Origin: JANNMJ01 sp031397815
GTDB taxonomy: Bacteria > Bacteroidota > Bacteroidia > Cytophagales > Hymenobacteraceae
NCBI GenBank assembly: GCA_031397815.1
Contig: JANNMJ010000025.1
Location: forward strand, 1-15,505
Direction: 5' to 3'
Length of the DNA stretch: 15,505 nucleotides
Every line of letters begins with the position of its first letter. Within the stretch, counting starts at the first letter, position 1. Below the pieces are notes generated by a model that made no database searches, was not told the origin of the DNA, and saw only the letters and a program-made list of their open reading frames with translations. Shown in pieces: positions 5,999 to 13,288 of this stretch. Both the position numbers and the translations under genes were made by a program.

Positions 5999-7348
5999 TT
6001 AGTACTTGTTGTCCTCGAAATCGTCGATCAGGAGGCCTTTCGTACGCTCCAGAATGTTTTTGAAAAAGCCGGTGCCCGACGAAGTGCTCGCGGGTTTCGC
6101 GGGCTTCGGTTTCTCTTCCTGCCGGGGCGCGACGGCGGGAGCCGCTGCCGGAGTCGAAGTGCCGATCCGGCGCGCCAAGCGGTCGTCGAGCGACGGACGG
6201 TAGCCCGCCAGCACCAGACCTACCGTGGTAGCATACATCGGGCTTTTCACCGCCTCGATGCGGCTCTTGCCGAGGTGCTCGTTCGGGTAGCCGATCCGCG
6301 CTTCCAGACCCGTCAGCAGCTCCGCGAGCGGCACGAGGTGCTGCAATTGCGAACCGCCACCCGTGATCACGATACCCGCCGTGAGGTCTTCCGGCCGGAA
6401 GCCGGTGCGCTCGATTTCCGCCGCTACCAGCTCCAGAATCTCTTCCATCCGCGCCTCGATGATGTGGGCGAGGTTGCGGCGCGAGATTTCCTTCGGCGCA
6501 CGGTCGCGCATGCCGGGAATCGAGATGTACTCGTCTTCCGAAGCTTCGCGGGCCAGCGCTTTGCCGAATTTCACTTTCAGCGCTTCCGCCTGCGCGGGCA
6601 TCACCGAGCAGCCCTGACGAATGTCTTGGGTGACGATGTTGCCGCCGAACGGCAGCACCGCCGCGTGCCGGATGATGTTGTCTTTGAAGATGGCCAGATC
6701 CGTCGTGCCGCCGCCGATATCGACCAGCGCCACGCCCGCCTCTTTCTCTTCGTCCGACAGCACCGACATCGACGACGCCAGCGTCTCCAGAATCAGCCCG
6801 CCGTCTTCGATCTGCAAGCCCGCGCGCTGCACGCACTTCTTGATGTTCGCGATGGCATTCGACTGCGCCGTGATCAGGTGGAAGTTGCCTTCCAGCCGCA
6901 CGCCGCTCATCCCGACAGGATCAGCGATGCCTTTTTCGTAATCGACCTGATACTCCTGCGGCATCACGTGGATGATCTCGGAGCCGGGTTGCGTCACCAA
7001 GCGATACATGTCGCTCGTGAGGCGGTTGACGTCGTCGAGGCTGATCTCGTTGTCGGAATCGCGCGTGATCGAGCCGCTGTGTTGAATCGAGCGGATGTGC
7101 GCGCCGGCAATGCCGACGTTCACGACTTTGATATCGATGTTCGCTTGGTCCTCGGCAATCTTAACGGCCTTTTGAATGGCATCGACGGTTTTGTCGATAT
7201 TCGATACGATACCGCGTACTACGCCTTCCGACGCAGCTTTCCCCATTCCGAGAATTTCGAGCTTACCGAATTCGTTTCGGCGCCCGACAAGGCAGCAAAT
7301 CTTGGTGGTCCCGATGTCGAGACCGACGACGATTTTATCAGGAATCAT
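5999..7348 (-). CDS. ftsA: Cell division protein FtsA
   Basis: Actin-like ATPase that anchors FtsZ filaments to the inner membrane and links them to the periplasmic synthesis machinery. With the ATG at 7348 it has 449 residues; the frame is open upstream to a TTG at 7489, but that leader is Ser/Arg/Cys-rich and unlike FtsA. Motifs: phosphate 1 GLDIGTTK (9-16), phosphate 2 LVDIGGGTTD (208-217), adenosine motif ITGGGSQLQ (328-336). After residue 398 comes a Pro/Ala/Lys linker, then the amphipathic tail GFFKNILERTKGLL (427-440), the membrane-targeting helix. The SHS2-like 1C subdomain occupies roughly residues 85-165. It lies 109 bp after ftsQ and 92 bp before ftsZ, same strand, so almost certainly co-transcribed. 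Confidence 0.98.
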   Translation of the reverse strand: MIPDKIVVGLDIGTTKICCLVGRRNEFGKLEILGMGKAASEGVVRGIVSNIDKTVDAIQKAVKIAEDQANIDIKVVNVGIAGAHIRSIQHSGSITRDSDNEISLDDVNRLTSDMYRLVTQPGSEIIHVMPQEYQVDYEKGIADPVGMSGVRLEGNFHLITAQSNAIANIKKCVQRAGLQIEDGGLILETLASSMSVLSDEEKEAGVALVDIGGGTTDLAIFKDNIIRHAAVLPFGGNIVTQDIRQGCSVMPAQAEALKVKFGKALAREASEDEYISIPGMRDRAPKEISRRNLAHIIEARMEEILELVAAEIERTGFRPEDLTAGIVITGGGSQLQHLVPLAELLTGLEARIGYPNEHLGKSRIEAVKSPMYATTVGLVLAGYRPSLDDRLARRIGTSTPAAAPAVAPRQEEKPKPAKPASTSSGTGFFKNILERTKGLLIDDFEDNKY

Positions 7349-7457
7349 TGGAGCACAGAGGGTAGCGATGAAGCCCGGAGCACAGGCTGAAATTTCGGAG
7401 TGCGAAGGAACGCCGGAAGGGCGGCAACGGCAAGCGCGAACAGGAAGGAAAGTGGAT

Positions 7458-8225
7458 TTACTGGCAAACGACCTGATTCCGATACTCAACGTTCACACGC
7501 CGGTAACAGTCCCAGCCCGTTGCGGGCAGTACGTGGCGATAGAACGCCAGCAGCTTGTTCAGCTTTTCGGAAGCGCGGTCGGCGTAGCCGAACTCGACGA
7601 GCTGCTCGCCCACTTGGGGCCACAGCACCACCTTGCCCGACGGCAAAAGCGTGACTTGCGCTATCTGAGCCCGCCAAAACGGATCGGCCTGTATTTGTTT
7701 CAACAACTGGAGGTAAGAGCGCCCGACTGAATCCTGAAAAAACTTCTCCGTCAGCTCCGGTCCGCCCGGAACGCTGGTCAGCGGCACGACCCGCGCCGTG
7801 AACCGCGTGGAGAGCGGGAGCAGATGCCCTTCTTCATCCACATATTGATCTTGCGAGGCATCGGGGTGGATGAGGCGCGCCAGCGGCCGGTTTTGCCGGA
7901 TACGCACCCGCACCTCGCCGGTTAGACCCCGATATACCTCTGCATCCTTCACAAAACGATTGGTACGAAGGCGGCGCTCCAGCTCGGCGAGGTTGAACTC
8001 GTTGGGTGTCCGGCCTTTGAGGGGCTGGGCGCCGTCACGGGTCAGCAAAGCAGTTATTTCCTGTTGACCAACGAAAAAGTTGTCGGTTTCATTGTCGATC
8101 CGCAGCTTCACTCCCGAACAGGGCCGCGCCGCTTGCCGGACCCGCCCAAATACGGCTCCGCCCGCCAGCAAGAGCAGGCAGATGAAGGCGAAAAGGGTAT
8201 ATGTTACGGTGCGCGACACGGGCAA
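7458..8225 (-). CDS. ftsQ: Cell division protein FtsQ/DivIB
   Basis: Bitopic membrane protein of the divisome scaffold; its periplasmic part recruits FtsB/FtsL-type partners and the septal synthase. The 255-residue product has one transmembrane helix (about 8-27), a POTRA-like region (about 38-112, with LRTNRFVKDAEVYRGL at 86-101 and VRVRIRQNRPLARL at 105-118), then the beta domain. Sequence conservation in this family is low, so position between murC and ftsA weighs heavily. The start is the TTG at 8225; a GTG two codons on (8219) is an alternative, and no ATG is available. On the minus strand TAACTTGC lies about 11-18 bp upstream (8236-8250 region) and resembles a weak Bacteroidota -7 element, so an internal promoter is possible. 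Confidence 0.9.
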   Translation of the reverse strand: MPVSRTVTYTLFAFICLLLLAGGAVFGRVRQAARPCSGVKLRIDNETDNFFVGQQEITALLTRDGAQPLKGRTPNEFNLAELERRLRTNRFVKDAEVYRGLTGEVRVRIRQNRPLARLIHPDASQDQYVDEEGHLLPLSTRFTARVVPLTSVPGGPELTEKFFQDSVGRSYLQLLKQIQADPFWRAQIAQVTLLPSGKVVLWPQVGEQLVEFGYADRASEKLNKLLAFYRHVLPATGWDCYRRVNVEYRNQVVCQ

Positions 8226-8333
8226 AGAAGTAGGCCCGCAAGTTAGCGCCGCCCCGTGGAACGTCGGTGGAACGTAGGCGAAAAAAGTGTAATTATTTTT
8301 CCCCAGAGCCGCCCAGTGGCTGGAAACGGCCTT

Positions 8334-9794
8334 TTACGCTAAGTCGGCCAGCCACGTCTGGAGGGGGCCGACGAGCGTGTCGATATCACCGGCGCCGATG
8401 GTGGCGAGGATTTCCAGACCCGGCGCGTGCGCTTGCAGATAGGACAAAACGTCGGCCTTACCGGTGAGCAGTTTCCGGTTCGCGGCGGTGAGGTGCTGGT
8501 AGATTATGTCAGAAGTAATCCCGGGAATCGGCAGCTCGCGGGCGGGGTAAATCGGCAGGAGCAGCACGTCGTCGGCGAGGCTGAGACTGGTGGCGAAACC
8601 GTCGGCAAAATCCCGCGTTCGGGTGAAGAGGTGCGGTTGGAATACGACCGTTAGGCGGCGGCCCGGATAGAGCGCCCGCAGTGAGGTCAGAAACGCTTCA
8701 ATCTCGCGCGGGTGGTGGGCGTAATCGTCGACGTAAACACGCTTTGCATCATCCAGCACGAACTCAAACCGGCGCTTGACTCCCGCATACGCCTGCACGG
8801 CGGGCCGCAAGGTGTTCTCCCCTACCCCCGCGTAAAGCGCGACGGTGGCGGCGGCGACCATATTCTCGACGTTATGAAAACCGGGAACCCGCAACTCCAA
8901 CCCAGCAGCCGGGCCAAAGGGACTGCTCAGGTCGAACGTGAACGCCCGGCCCTTGACGCCCATTCCCTGCGCGACGGCCGTATCGGCGCCTTCTTCTTGC
9001 GCCAGACCGGCCGACGTTTCCAGCCCGTAGCGCACGACGCGCACCGTGGGATGCAGGTGGGCGAGGATGCGCTCGTCGGCCGTATGATTCAGGAAGAGGA
9101 GGCCGTGGGGCTGAATCTGACCGACGAAATCGCGGAACGACTCAATCAGGGCGTCTTTGTGACCGTAGATATCGAGGTGGTCGGCGTCGGTGCTGGTCAC
9201 GACGGCTACCGTGGGGTGCAGCGTCAGGAAGGAGCGGTCGTACTCGTCGGCTTCGACGACGGTCCAGTCAGGAGCGCTATTGGGCGGCGGGAGTAGCAGG
9301 TTCGACCCTAGATTGACAGAGATGCCGCCCAGGAAAGCGGCTACCGGCAACTTGGCCTCGTGCAGCAGGTGCGCCACCATCGACGACGTGGTGGTTTTGC
9401 CGTGGGTACCCGCCACGGCAATCAGGCGGGTGCCCGCCGTGAGGAGGCCGAGGACTTCGCTGCGCTTCCGAATCGTGTAGTTATTCGACTGAAAATAACC
9501 CCATTGCGCGTGCCCGGCGGGCACAGCGGGCGTCCGGACGATGAGGACGGCGGTGGGGTCGGCGGTCACCCAAGCGGGCAGCGCCTCGACAGCTTCGTCG
9601 AAAATGACCGTAATCCCTTCCGATTCTAGCGCGGCTGTGAGAGCGGTCGGCGTGCGGTCGTAGCCACCGACTTGGTGCCCGCGCGCCCGAAACCACCGCG
9701 CCAACGCGCTCATTCCGATGCCGCCGATGCCTAAAAACCAGACGTTTGCGGGCAGCGTTTCGGAATGGAAAGCGGAGTTGGCGGGGACCGTCAT
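8334..9794 (-). CDS. murC: UDP-N-acetylmuramate--L-alanine ligase
   Basis: Cytoplasmic ATP-dependent ligase adding L-alanine to UDP-MurNAc, the first peptide step of peptidoglycan precursor synthesis. The ATG at 9794 gives 486 residues; an upstream TTG at 9845 adds only an unconserved leader. Mur-ligase features: N-terminal UDP-binding LGIGGIGMSALA (21-32), the P-loop AGTHGKTTTSSM (128-139), ADEYDRSFL (181-189), TSTDADHLDIYG (199-210), HNVEN (306-310) and DDYAHHPREI (355-364), the last two typical of MurC. The C-terminal ligase domain is complete. It lies 60 bp after murG and 108 bp before ftsQ; the latter gap is A/T-rich near 8281-8300 and shows no terminator. Confidence 0.98.
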   Translation of the reverse strand: MTVPANSAFHSETLPANVWFLGIGGIGMSALARWFRARGHQVGGYDRTPTALTAALESEGITVIFDEAVEALPAWVTADPTAVLIVRTPAVPAGHAQWGYFQSNNYTIRKRSEVLGLLTAGTRLIAVAGTHGKTTTSSMVAHLLHEAKLPVAAFLGGISVNLGSNLLLPPPNSAPDWTVVEADEYDRSFLTLHPTVAVVTSTDADHLDIYGHKDALIESFRDFVGQIQPHGLLFLNHTADERILAHLHPTVRVVRYGLETSAGLAQEEGADTAVAQGMGVKGRAFTFDLSSPFGPAAGLELRVPGFHNVENMVAAATVALYAGVGENTLRPAVQAYAGVKRRFEFVLDDAKRVYVDDYAHHPREIEAFLTSLRALYPGRRLTVVFQPHLFTRTRDFADGFATSLSLADDVLLLPIYPARELPIPGITSDIIYQHLTAANRKLLTGKADVLSYLQAHAPGLEILATIGAGDIDTLVGPLQTWLADLA

Positions 9795-9854
9795 CAGGGG
9801 AAAATAGAAGGGGAATGAAGACCGAATCTGGTCGATTCGGGCCAAAACTGGCCG

Positions 9855-10973
9855 CTAGCGGGTCAGCGCGAGGATTTCGTTGACGATGGCCGACGTGGCG
9901 TGCGGGCGCCCCAGCGTGAGCAGGCTCTTGCGGAGGGCTGCCTGCTTGGCGGAATCCTTGGTGAGCGCGAGCAGCTCGTCGATGAGGCGGACGCTGGCTT
10001 CGGCGTCGGGCAGCAGGATGGCGGCGCCGCGCTGCGCGAGGGCTTGCGCGTTCTTCATCTGGTGGTCTTCCGCCACGTTCGGCGACGGCACCAGAATCGA
10101 CGGATGGCCCGTCAGGCTCAGCTCCGAGATGGCCAAAGCGCCCGCCCGGCTCACCACCACATCGGCAATGGCGAACGCGAGGTCCATTCGCTTGATGAAA
10201 TCGAACACTTTGACGCCGCGCATCAGGTAGGGCGTGGCTTTGGAAACGGCCTCGGAGTAATACGGCTTGCCGGTCTGCCAAATCACCTGACAGCCCGCAT
10301 CCACGAGCCGCGAGATACCCGCTGCCATCGCTTCGTTGAGCGTGCGGGCGCCGAGCGAGCCGCCAATCACGAGGACGGTGCATTTGCCCGCCGCCAGCCC
10401 GAAATGCTGCGCCGCTTCGAGGCTGTGCTGCCGGGCGCTCAGAATGTCGCTCCGCACGGGGTTGCCCGTGAGCACGAGCTTATCCTTCGGAAAAAACCGC
10501 TCCATTCCTTCGTACGCCACGCAAATGCGGTGCGCCCGCTTCGCGAGGAGCTTGTTGGTGAGGCCCGCGTAGGAGTTCTGCTCCTGAATGAGCGTCGGGA
10601 TGCCGAGGTTGGCGGCGGCGAGCAAGGTCGGGGCCGAGGCGTAACCGCCGACACCCACCACCACATCGGGCTTGAACTCCTGCACAATCCGGCGGGCTTC
10701 GCGCACGGCGCCAATCAGCTTAAACGGAAACGCGAGGTTTTGCAGCGTCAGGCGGCGCTGCAAGCCCGCTACCCGCAGCCCTTTAATGGTGTAACCGGCT
10801 TCCGGAACGCGCACCATCTCCATCCGCCCAAGCGCGCCGACGAAGAGAATCTCGGCGTCGGGCTGACGGGCTTTGATTTCGTTGGCAATCGCGACGGCCG
10901 GATAAATATGGCCGCCGGTGCCGCCGCCGCTGATGATGACGCGCAGCGGCGCTGAAGAAGGAGGAGCGTTCAC
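9855..10973 (-). CDS. murG: Undecaprenyl-PP-MurNAc-pentapeptide GlcNAc transferase
   Basis: Membrane-associated GT-B glycosyltransferase that adds GlcNAc to lipid I, forming lipid II on the cytoplasmic face of the inner membrane. The 372-residue protein has the N-terminal glycine loop ISGGGTGGHIYPA (14-26), GVGGYASAPTLLAA (107-120), IQEQNSYAG (129-137), the second glycine loop IGGSLGART (203-211) and the UDP-GlcNAc motif SRAGALAISEL (275-285), plus AEDHQ (301-305). Translation starts at a GTG (10973); no in-frame ATG near the N-terminus would keep the first strand. The gap to ftsW upstream is 284 bp and filled with repeats, unusually large for this junction. CATCTTTG on the minus strand (11008-11015) is one base off the -7 consensus. 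Confidence 0.98.
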   Translation of the reverse strand: MNAPPSSAPLRVIISGGGTGGHIYPAVAIANEIKARQPDAEILFVGALGRMEMVRVPEAGYTIKGLRVAGLQRRLTLQNLAFPFKLIGAVREARRIVQEFKPDVVVGVGGYASAPTLLAAANLGIPTLIQEQNSYAGLTNKLLAKRAHRICVAYEGMERFFPKDKLVLTGNPVRSDILSARQHSLEAAQHFGLAAGKCTVLVIGGSLGARTLNEAMAAGISRLVDAGCQVIWQTGKPYYSEAVSKATPYLMRGVKVFDFIKRMDLAFAIADVVVSRAGALAISELSLTGHPSILVPSPNVAEDHQMKNAQALAQRGAAILLPDAEASVRLIDELLALTKDSAKQAALRKSLLTLGRPHATSAIVNEILALTR

Positions 10974-11007
10974 AGGGGAGTGGTGAGGCCGACTGGAATT
11001 GGTGCCG

Positions 11008-11015
11008 CAAAGATG
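11008..11015 (-). promoter_or_regulatory. Candidate -7 box upstream of murG
   Basis: The minus strand reads CATCTTTG here, matching the Bacteroidota sigma factor -7 consensus TAnnTTTG except at the first base, about 35 bp ahead of the murG GTG. No TTG was found at the expected -33 distance. If real, it would allow the distal dcw genes to be transcribed independently of ftsW. Confidence 0.25.
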
Positions 11016-11089
11016 CGGCTTCGATTTCGACTGTATCCGTCGCGCCGCGTTATGATTTGCGTGGATTTGGAATTGGCGCGCGGTACGGC

Positions 11090-11132
11090 ACGCGAATCCT
11101 CACCCCCGGCCCCTCTCCCAAGGAGAGGGGAG
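11090..11132 (-). repeat. Dispersed GC-rich palindromic repeat, copy 2
   Basis: Reverse complement of the 43-bp unit at 1141-1183, with two mismatches. It includes the palindrome CCCCTCTCC-CAA-GGAGAGGGG and the GAATCCTCAC flank. The match extends beyond the palindrome into non-palindromic sequence, which indicates common descent rather than chance. It lies in the murG-ftsW spacer. Confidence 0.88.
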
Positions 11133-11172
11133 CCTTACTGGAATCTGACGTACTACGAGTCGGCTGTATGTG

Positions 11173-11230
11173 CGTAGGGACGCCTACTGGCGTCCTAATC
11201 AGGTCGCGGACGCCAGTAGGCGTCCCTACG
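11173..11230. repeat. Perfect 23-bp inverted repeat in the murG-ftsW spacer
   Basis: Arms 11173-11195 and 11208-11230 are exact reverse complements (left arm begins CGTAGGGACGCCTACTGGCG) around a 12-base loop. Flanking TGACGTAC (11146-11153) and GTACGTCA (11236-11243) are also reverse complements, giving a nested structure. No T-run follows on either strand, so it is not a standard terminator. Confidence 0.92.
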
Positions 11231-11257
11231 AAAGCGTACGTCAAACCTGAATTCTCT

Positions 11258-12415
11258 CTAGCTCCCCGGCTTCGTGACGGCGTCGGCGAGGTTCGGGCCT
11301 TCGGGGTCGCCGCGACTGACGCTGAGGATGATGCCGATGGCGATACCGGTGAAAATCAGGCTCGTACCGCCCATACTGAGCAGCGGCAGCGGCAGGCCAG
11401 TGATGGGCCCCAGCCCCACGGCCACGCCCATATTCACCATCGCCTGCAAGACCAGCGAGAAGCACAGCCCCGCGCTCAGCAGTCCGCCGAACGCTCCTAA
11501 GGAGTTCATCACCGTTCGAAGCCCTCGATAGAGAAAGGCGAGATAGAGGAAGAGGACGGCCACGCCGCCGACGAAGCCGTACTCTTCGATGATGATGGCG
11601 AAGATGAAGTCGGAGTACGGGTGCGGGAGGAAGTTGCGCTGGTCGGAGTTGCCGGGGCCTTTCCCGACCACCCCGCCCGTCGCGATGGCGATGTAGGACT
11701 GTTCGAGCTGAAACGGCGTGTTGTTCGGGTCTTCGTCGAGGAAGTGTTCAATCCGGCTGACCACCGTTTTACCGCGCTGCCCCACCACCAGCGCCACCGA
11801 GCCGAGCGCCCCGCCGATGAGCACCATCGCCACCAGATGCCGCACCGGCACCCGGCCGATGAACATCAGCAGCAGGCACGTCAGGAACAGGAGCGACGCC
11901 GTCGAGGCGTTCGTGAGGGCAATCAGTCCGCAGATGAGGCCCGTCCAGAGCATCACCGGCAGGAGGGTTTGGCGCCAATCATCCAGGAGGTTCTGCCGAC
12001 GGCTCAGCATTGACGCCAAGTAAGAAATCAGGGCGAGCTTGGCGAGGTCGGACGGCTGGAACGTCTGATTGATAATTGGAATCGTGAGCCAGCGCGACGC
12101 CTCGTTCAGCTTCGAGCCGTACGCAAACGTGAACACCAGCAGCGGCACCGAAAACAGCAGCGCATACAGCGAAAGCCGCGCGTAATAGCGGTAATTGAGC
12201 CGGTGCGCCCACCACATAAACACCAGCCCCGCCAGAATCAGACTGGTGTGCTTGAACAGGAAGTACTCGGTGTTGCCCGACTGCCGCTTATACGCCAGCG
12301 TGCCCGTCGCGGAGTACACGACGGCAATCGAAATCAGCGAAAACAGGATGACGATGCCCCACAGCACGGGGTCGCCCTGAAGGTTGCGCCGAAGCCAGAG
12401 TTTGAGTGGGTCCAC
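11258..12415 (-). CDS. ftsW: Septal peptidoglycan glycosyltransferase FtsW
   Basis: SEDS-family integral membrane enzyme that polymerises lipid II into glycan at the septum, partnered with a class B PBP. The 385-residue protein has about ten hydrophobic segments. Motifs: GSKLNEASRWL (100-110), FQPSDLAKLALI (119-130), SYIAIATGGVVGKGPGNS (240-257), PHPYSDFIFAIIIEEYGF (264-281), where D269 aligns with the SEDS catalytic Asp, and TGLPLPLLSMGGTS (339-352). The LLSMGG variant and NASTASLLFL (169-178) fit Bacteroidota FtsW. FtsW is preferred over RodA because of position in the dcw cluster. GTG start at 12415; 42 bp separate it from the upstream Uma2 gene. Its 3' side is followed by the repeat-filled spacer. 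Confidence 0.96.
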   Translation of the reverse strand: MDPLKLWLRRNLQGDPVLWGIVILFSLISIAVVYSATGTLAYKRQSGNTEYFLFKHTSLILAGLVFMWWAHRLNYRYYARLSLYALLFSVPLLVFTFAYGSKLNEASRWLTIPIINQTFQPSDLAKLALISYLASMLSRRQNLLDDWRQTLLPVMLWTGLICGLIALTNASTASLLFLTCLLLMFIGRVPVRHLVAMVLIGGALGSVALVVGQRGKTVVSRIEHFLDEDPNNTPFQLEQSYIAIATGGVVGKGPGNSDQRNFLPHPYSDFIFAIIIEEYGFVGGVAVLFLYLAFLYRGLRTVMNSLGAFGGLLSAGLCFSLVLQAMVNMGVAVGLGPITGLPLPLLSMGGTSLIFTGIAIGIILSVSRGDPEGPNLADAVTKPGS

Positions 12416-12457
12416 GGGAAATCAGAAGGAATGAGTCAGGAGAAAAGCCGCCGCCCG

Positions 12458-13066
12458 TCAGGAGAGGCGGAGGTTGGAAGGCGCGAAATCGATGCCGTCG
12501 TACAGCTCCAGCACCGGAATCTCGATGCCGAACGCCGTAAGCTGGAGCGTCGCGGCCAGCTCGGTGAGGTCGGTGATGAGCCATTGGCCCGGCCGCTCGG
12601 TGCGGGTGTGGAGCTGCACGAAGGGCGTCGCGGGGTCAATCAGCAGGTAGTGCTGGAGCGAGACGATGGCGCGGTAGCGGGTTGCCTTCTCCGTCAGGTC
12701 ATACTGCCGGGTCGAGGGGGAAAGCACTTCCGCAATCAGCGACGGGTTGATCAGCGTATCGGCCTCTGCATCCAGAAACTGCGGCTTGCCGCACACCACC
12801 AGCGCATCGGGGTAGGTATAGAAGGAAGTCACCGGACTGTGCACCCGCATATCCGACGGCAGCGTCGTGCAGCCCTTGCCGCGCAACCGGCTCGCTAGCG
12901 CCGTAATCAGATTCGTAACCGCCTGATTATGCCGGTACCCAGCCCCCGCCATCGCCGTCACGACACCCTGATAGTATTCGTGCCGAAACGGACTGCGCCG
13001 CTCCCGTTGCAGAAAGTCAAGCTCGGGGACGGAAGATTCGGGGTCGAGACGTTCAGCGGCGCCCAT
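12458..13066 (-). CDS. Uma2 family putative endonuclease (copy A)
   Basis: Member of the Uma2/DUF820 family, predicted PD-(D/E)XK nuclease fold; biological role unknown. The 202-residue protein has FRHEYYQGVVTAMAG (27-41), YPDALVVCGKPQF (85-97) with the candidate metal-binding Asp at 87, NPSLIAEVLSPST (107-119) with Glu at 113, and YDLTEKATRYR (122-132) with Lys at 127, so the putative active site looks intact. ATG at 13066. It is clearly paralogous to the next upstream gene: both begin MGAAE and end with a GIDF-P-LR-S pattern. It is inserted between murD and ftsW, which are normally neighbours, on the same strand and 42 bp before ftsW. No antitoxin-like partner or transposase is present. Confidence 0.9.
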   Translation of the reverse strand: MGAAERLDPESSVPELDFLQRERRSPFRHEYYQGVVTAMAGAGYRHNQAVTNLITALASRLRGKGCTTLPSDMRVHSPVTSFYTYPDALVVCGKPQFLDAEADTLINPSLIAEVLSPSTRQYDLTEKATRYRAIVSLQHYLLIDPATPFVQLHTRTERPGQWLITDLTELAATLQLTAFGIEIPVLELYDGIDFAPSNLRLS

Positions 13067-13087
13067 CGGCTGTCAGCGGTAAAGTGT

Positions 13088-13108
13088 GGGGCGAAGTTAC
13101 CGCCCGTC
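13088..13108 (-). promoter_or_regulatory. Shared upstream element of Uma2 copy A
   Basis: This 21-bp sequence is identical to 13924-13944 upstream of Uma2 copy B. It forms a GGGCG/CGCCC hairpin whose loop contains TAACTTCG on the minus strand (13092-13099), one base from the -7 consensus TAnnTTTG. It ends 22 bp before the ATG, a sensible promoter position. No -33 TTG was identified. Confidence 0.45.
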
Positions 13109-13169
13109 CGCTGTGCTTTCGCCCTTTTTCGTCCTAGAGCCGTTTTGAGCTACGATACTTCCCTATTAG

Positions 13170-13181
13170 TCTCCCCTCTCC
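13170..13181 (+). repeat. Truncated fragment of the dispersed palindromic repeat
   Basis: TCTCCCCTCTCC matches the first arm of the dispersed repeat, but the second arm is absent. It abuts the facing repeat pair at 13185-13282 and looks like a broken copy. Confidence 0.5.
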
Positions 13182-13184
13182 AAA

Positions 13185-13220
13185 ATCCTCACCCCAACCC
13201 CTCTCCAAAAGAGAGGGGCT
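13185..13220 (-). repeat. Dispersed palindromic repeat, copy 3
   Basis: Same orientation as the copy at 11090-11132: ATCCTCACC, then a CCCCTCTC/GAGAGGGG palindrome with a CAAAA loop. On the plus strand it is followed by CTTTTT, so it would behave as an intrinsic terminator for plus-strand (antisense) transcription. The genes on both sides are on the minus strand. Confidence 0.8.
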
Positions 13221-13242
13221 TTTTGATTAGTTTTCTACAAGG

Positions 13243-13282
13243 CTCCCCCTCTCCTTTGGAGAGGGGGCTGGGGGGTGAGGAT
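13243..13282 (+). repeat. Dispersed palindromic repeat, copy 4
   Basis: Orientation as the copy at 1141-1183: CCCCCTCTCC-TTT-GGAGAGGGGG, then a CTGGGGGGTGAGGAT flank. It faces the copy at 13185-13220 across a 22-bp AT-rich spacer, so the two copies can pair with each other. It ends 6 bp from the stop codon of Uma2 copy B. Confidence 0.82.
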
Positions 13283-13288
13283 ACCGAC

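Noticed and set aside
5906..7390. 494-codon plus-strand ORF opposite ftsA
   Set aside because: Antisense shadow; the translation is Arg/Asp/His-rich low-complexity sequence and ftsA is certain.
7349..7489. N-terminal extension of FtsA to the TTG at 7489
   Set aside because: The extra 47 residues do not resemble FtsA, whose first strand begins right at the ATG at 7348.
9900..10955. 351-codon plus-strand ORF opposite murG
   Set aside because: Antisense shadow of murG.
11173..11230. Perfect hairpin read as a rho-independent terminator of ftsW
   Set aside because: No T-run follows the stem on either strand, and essential downstream murG-ftsZ genes would be cut off.
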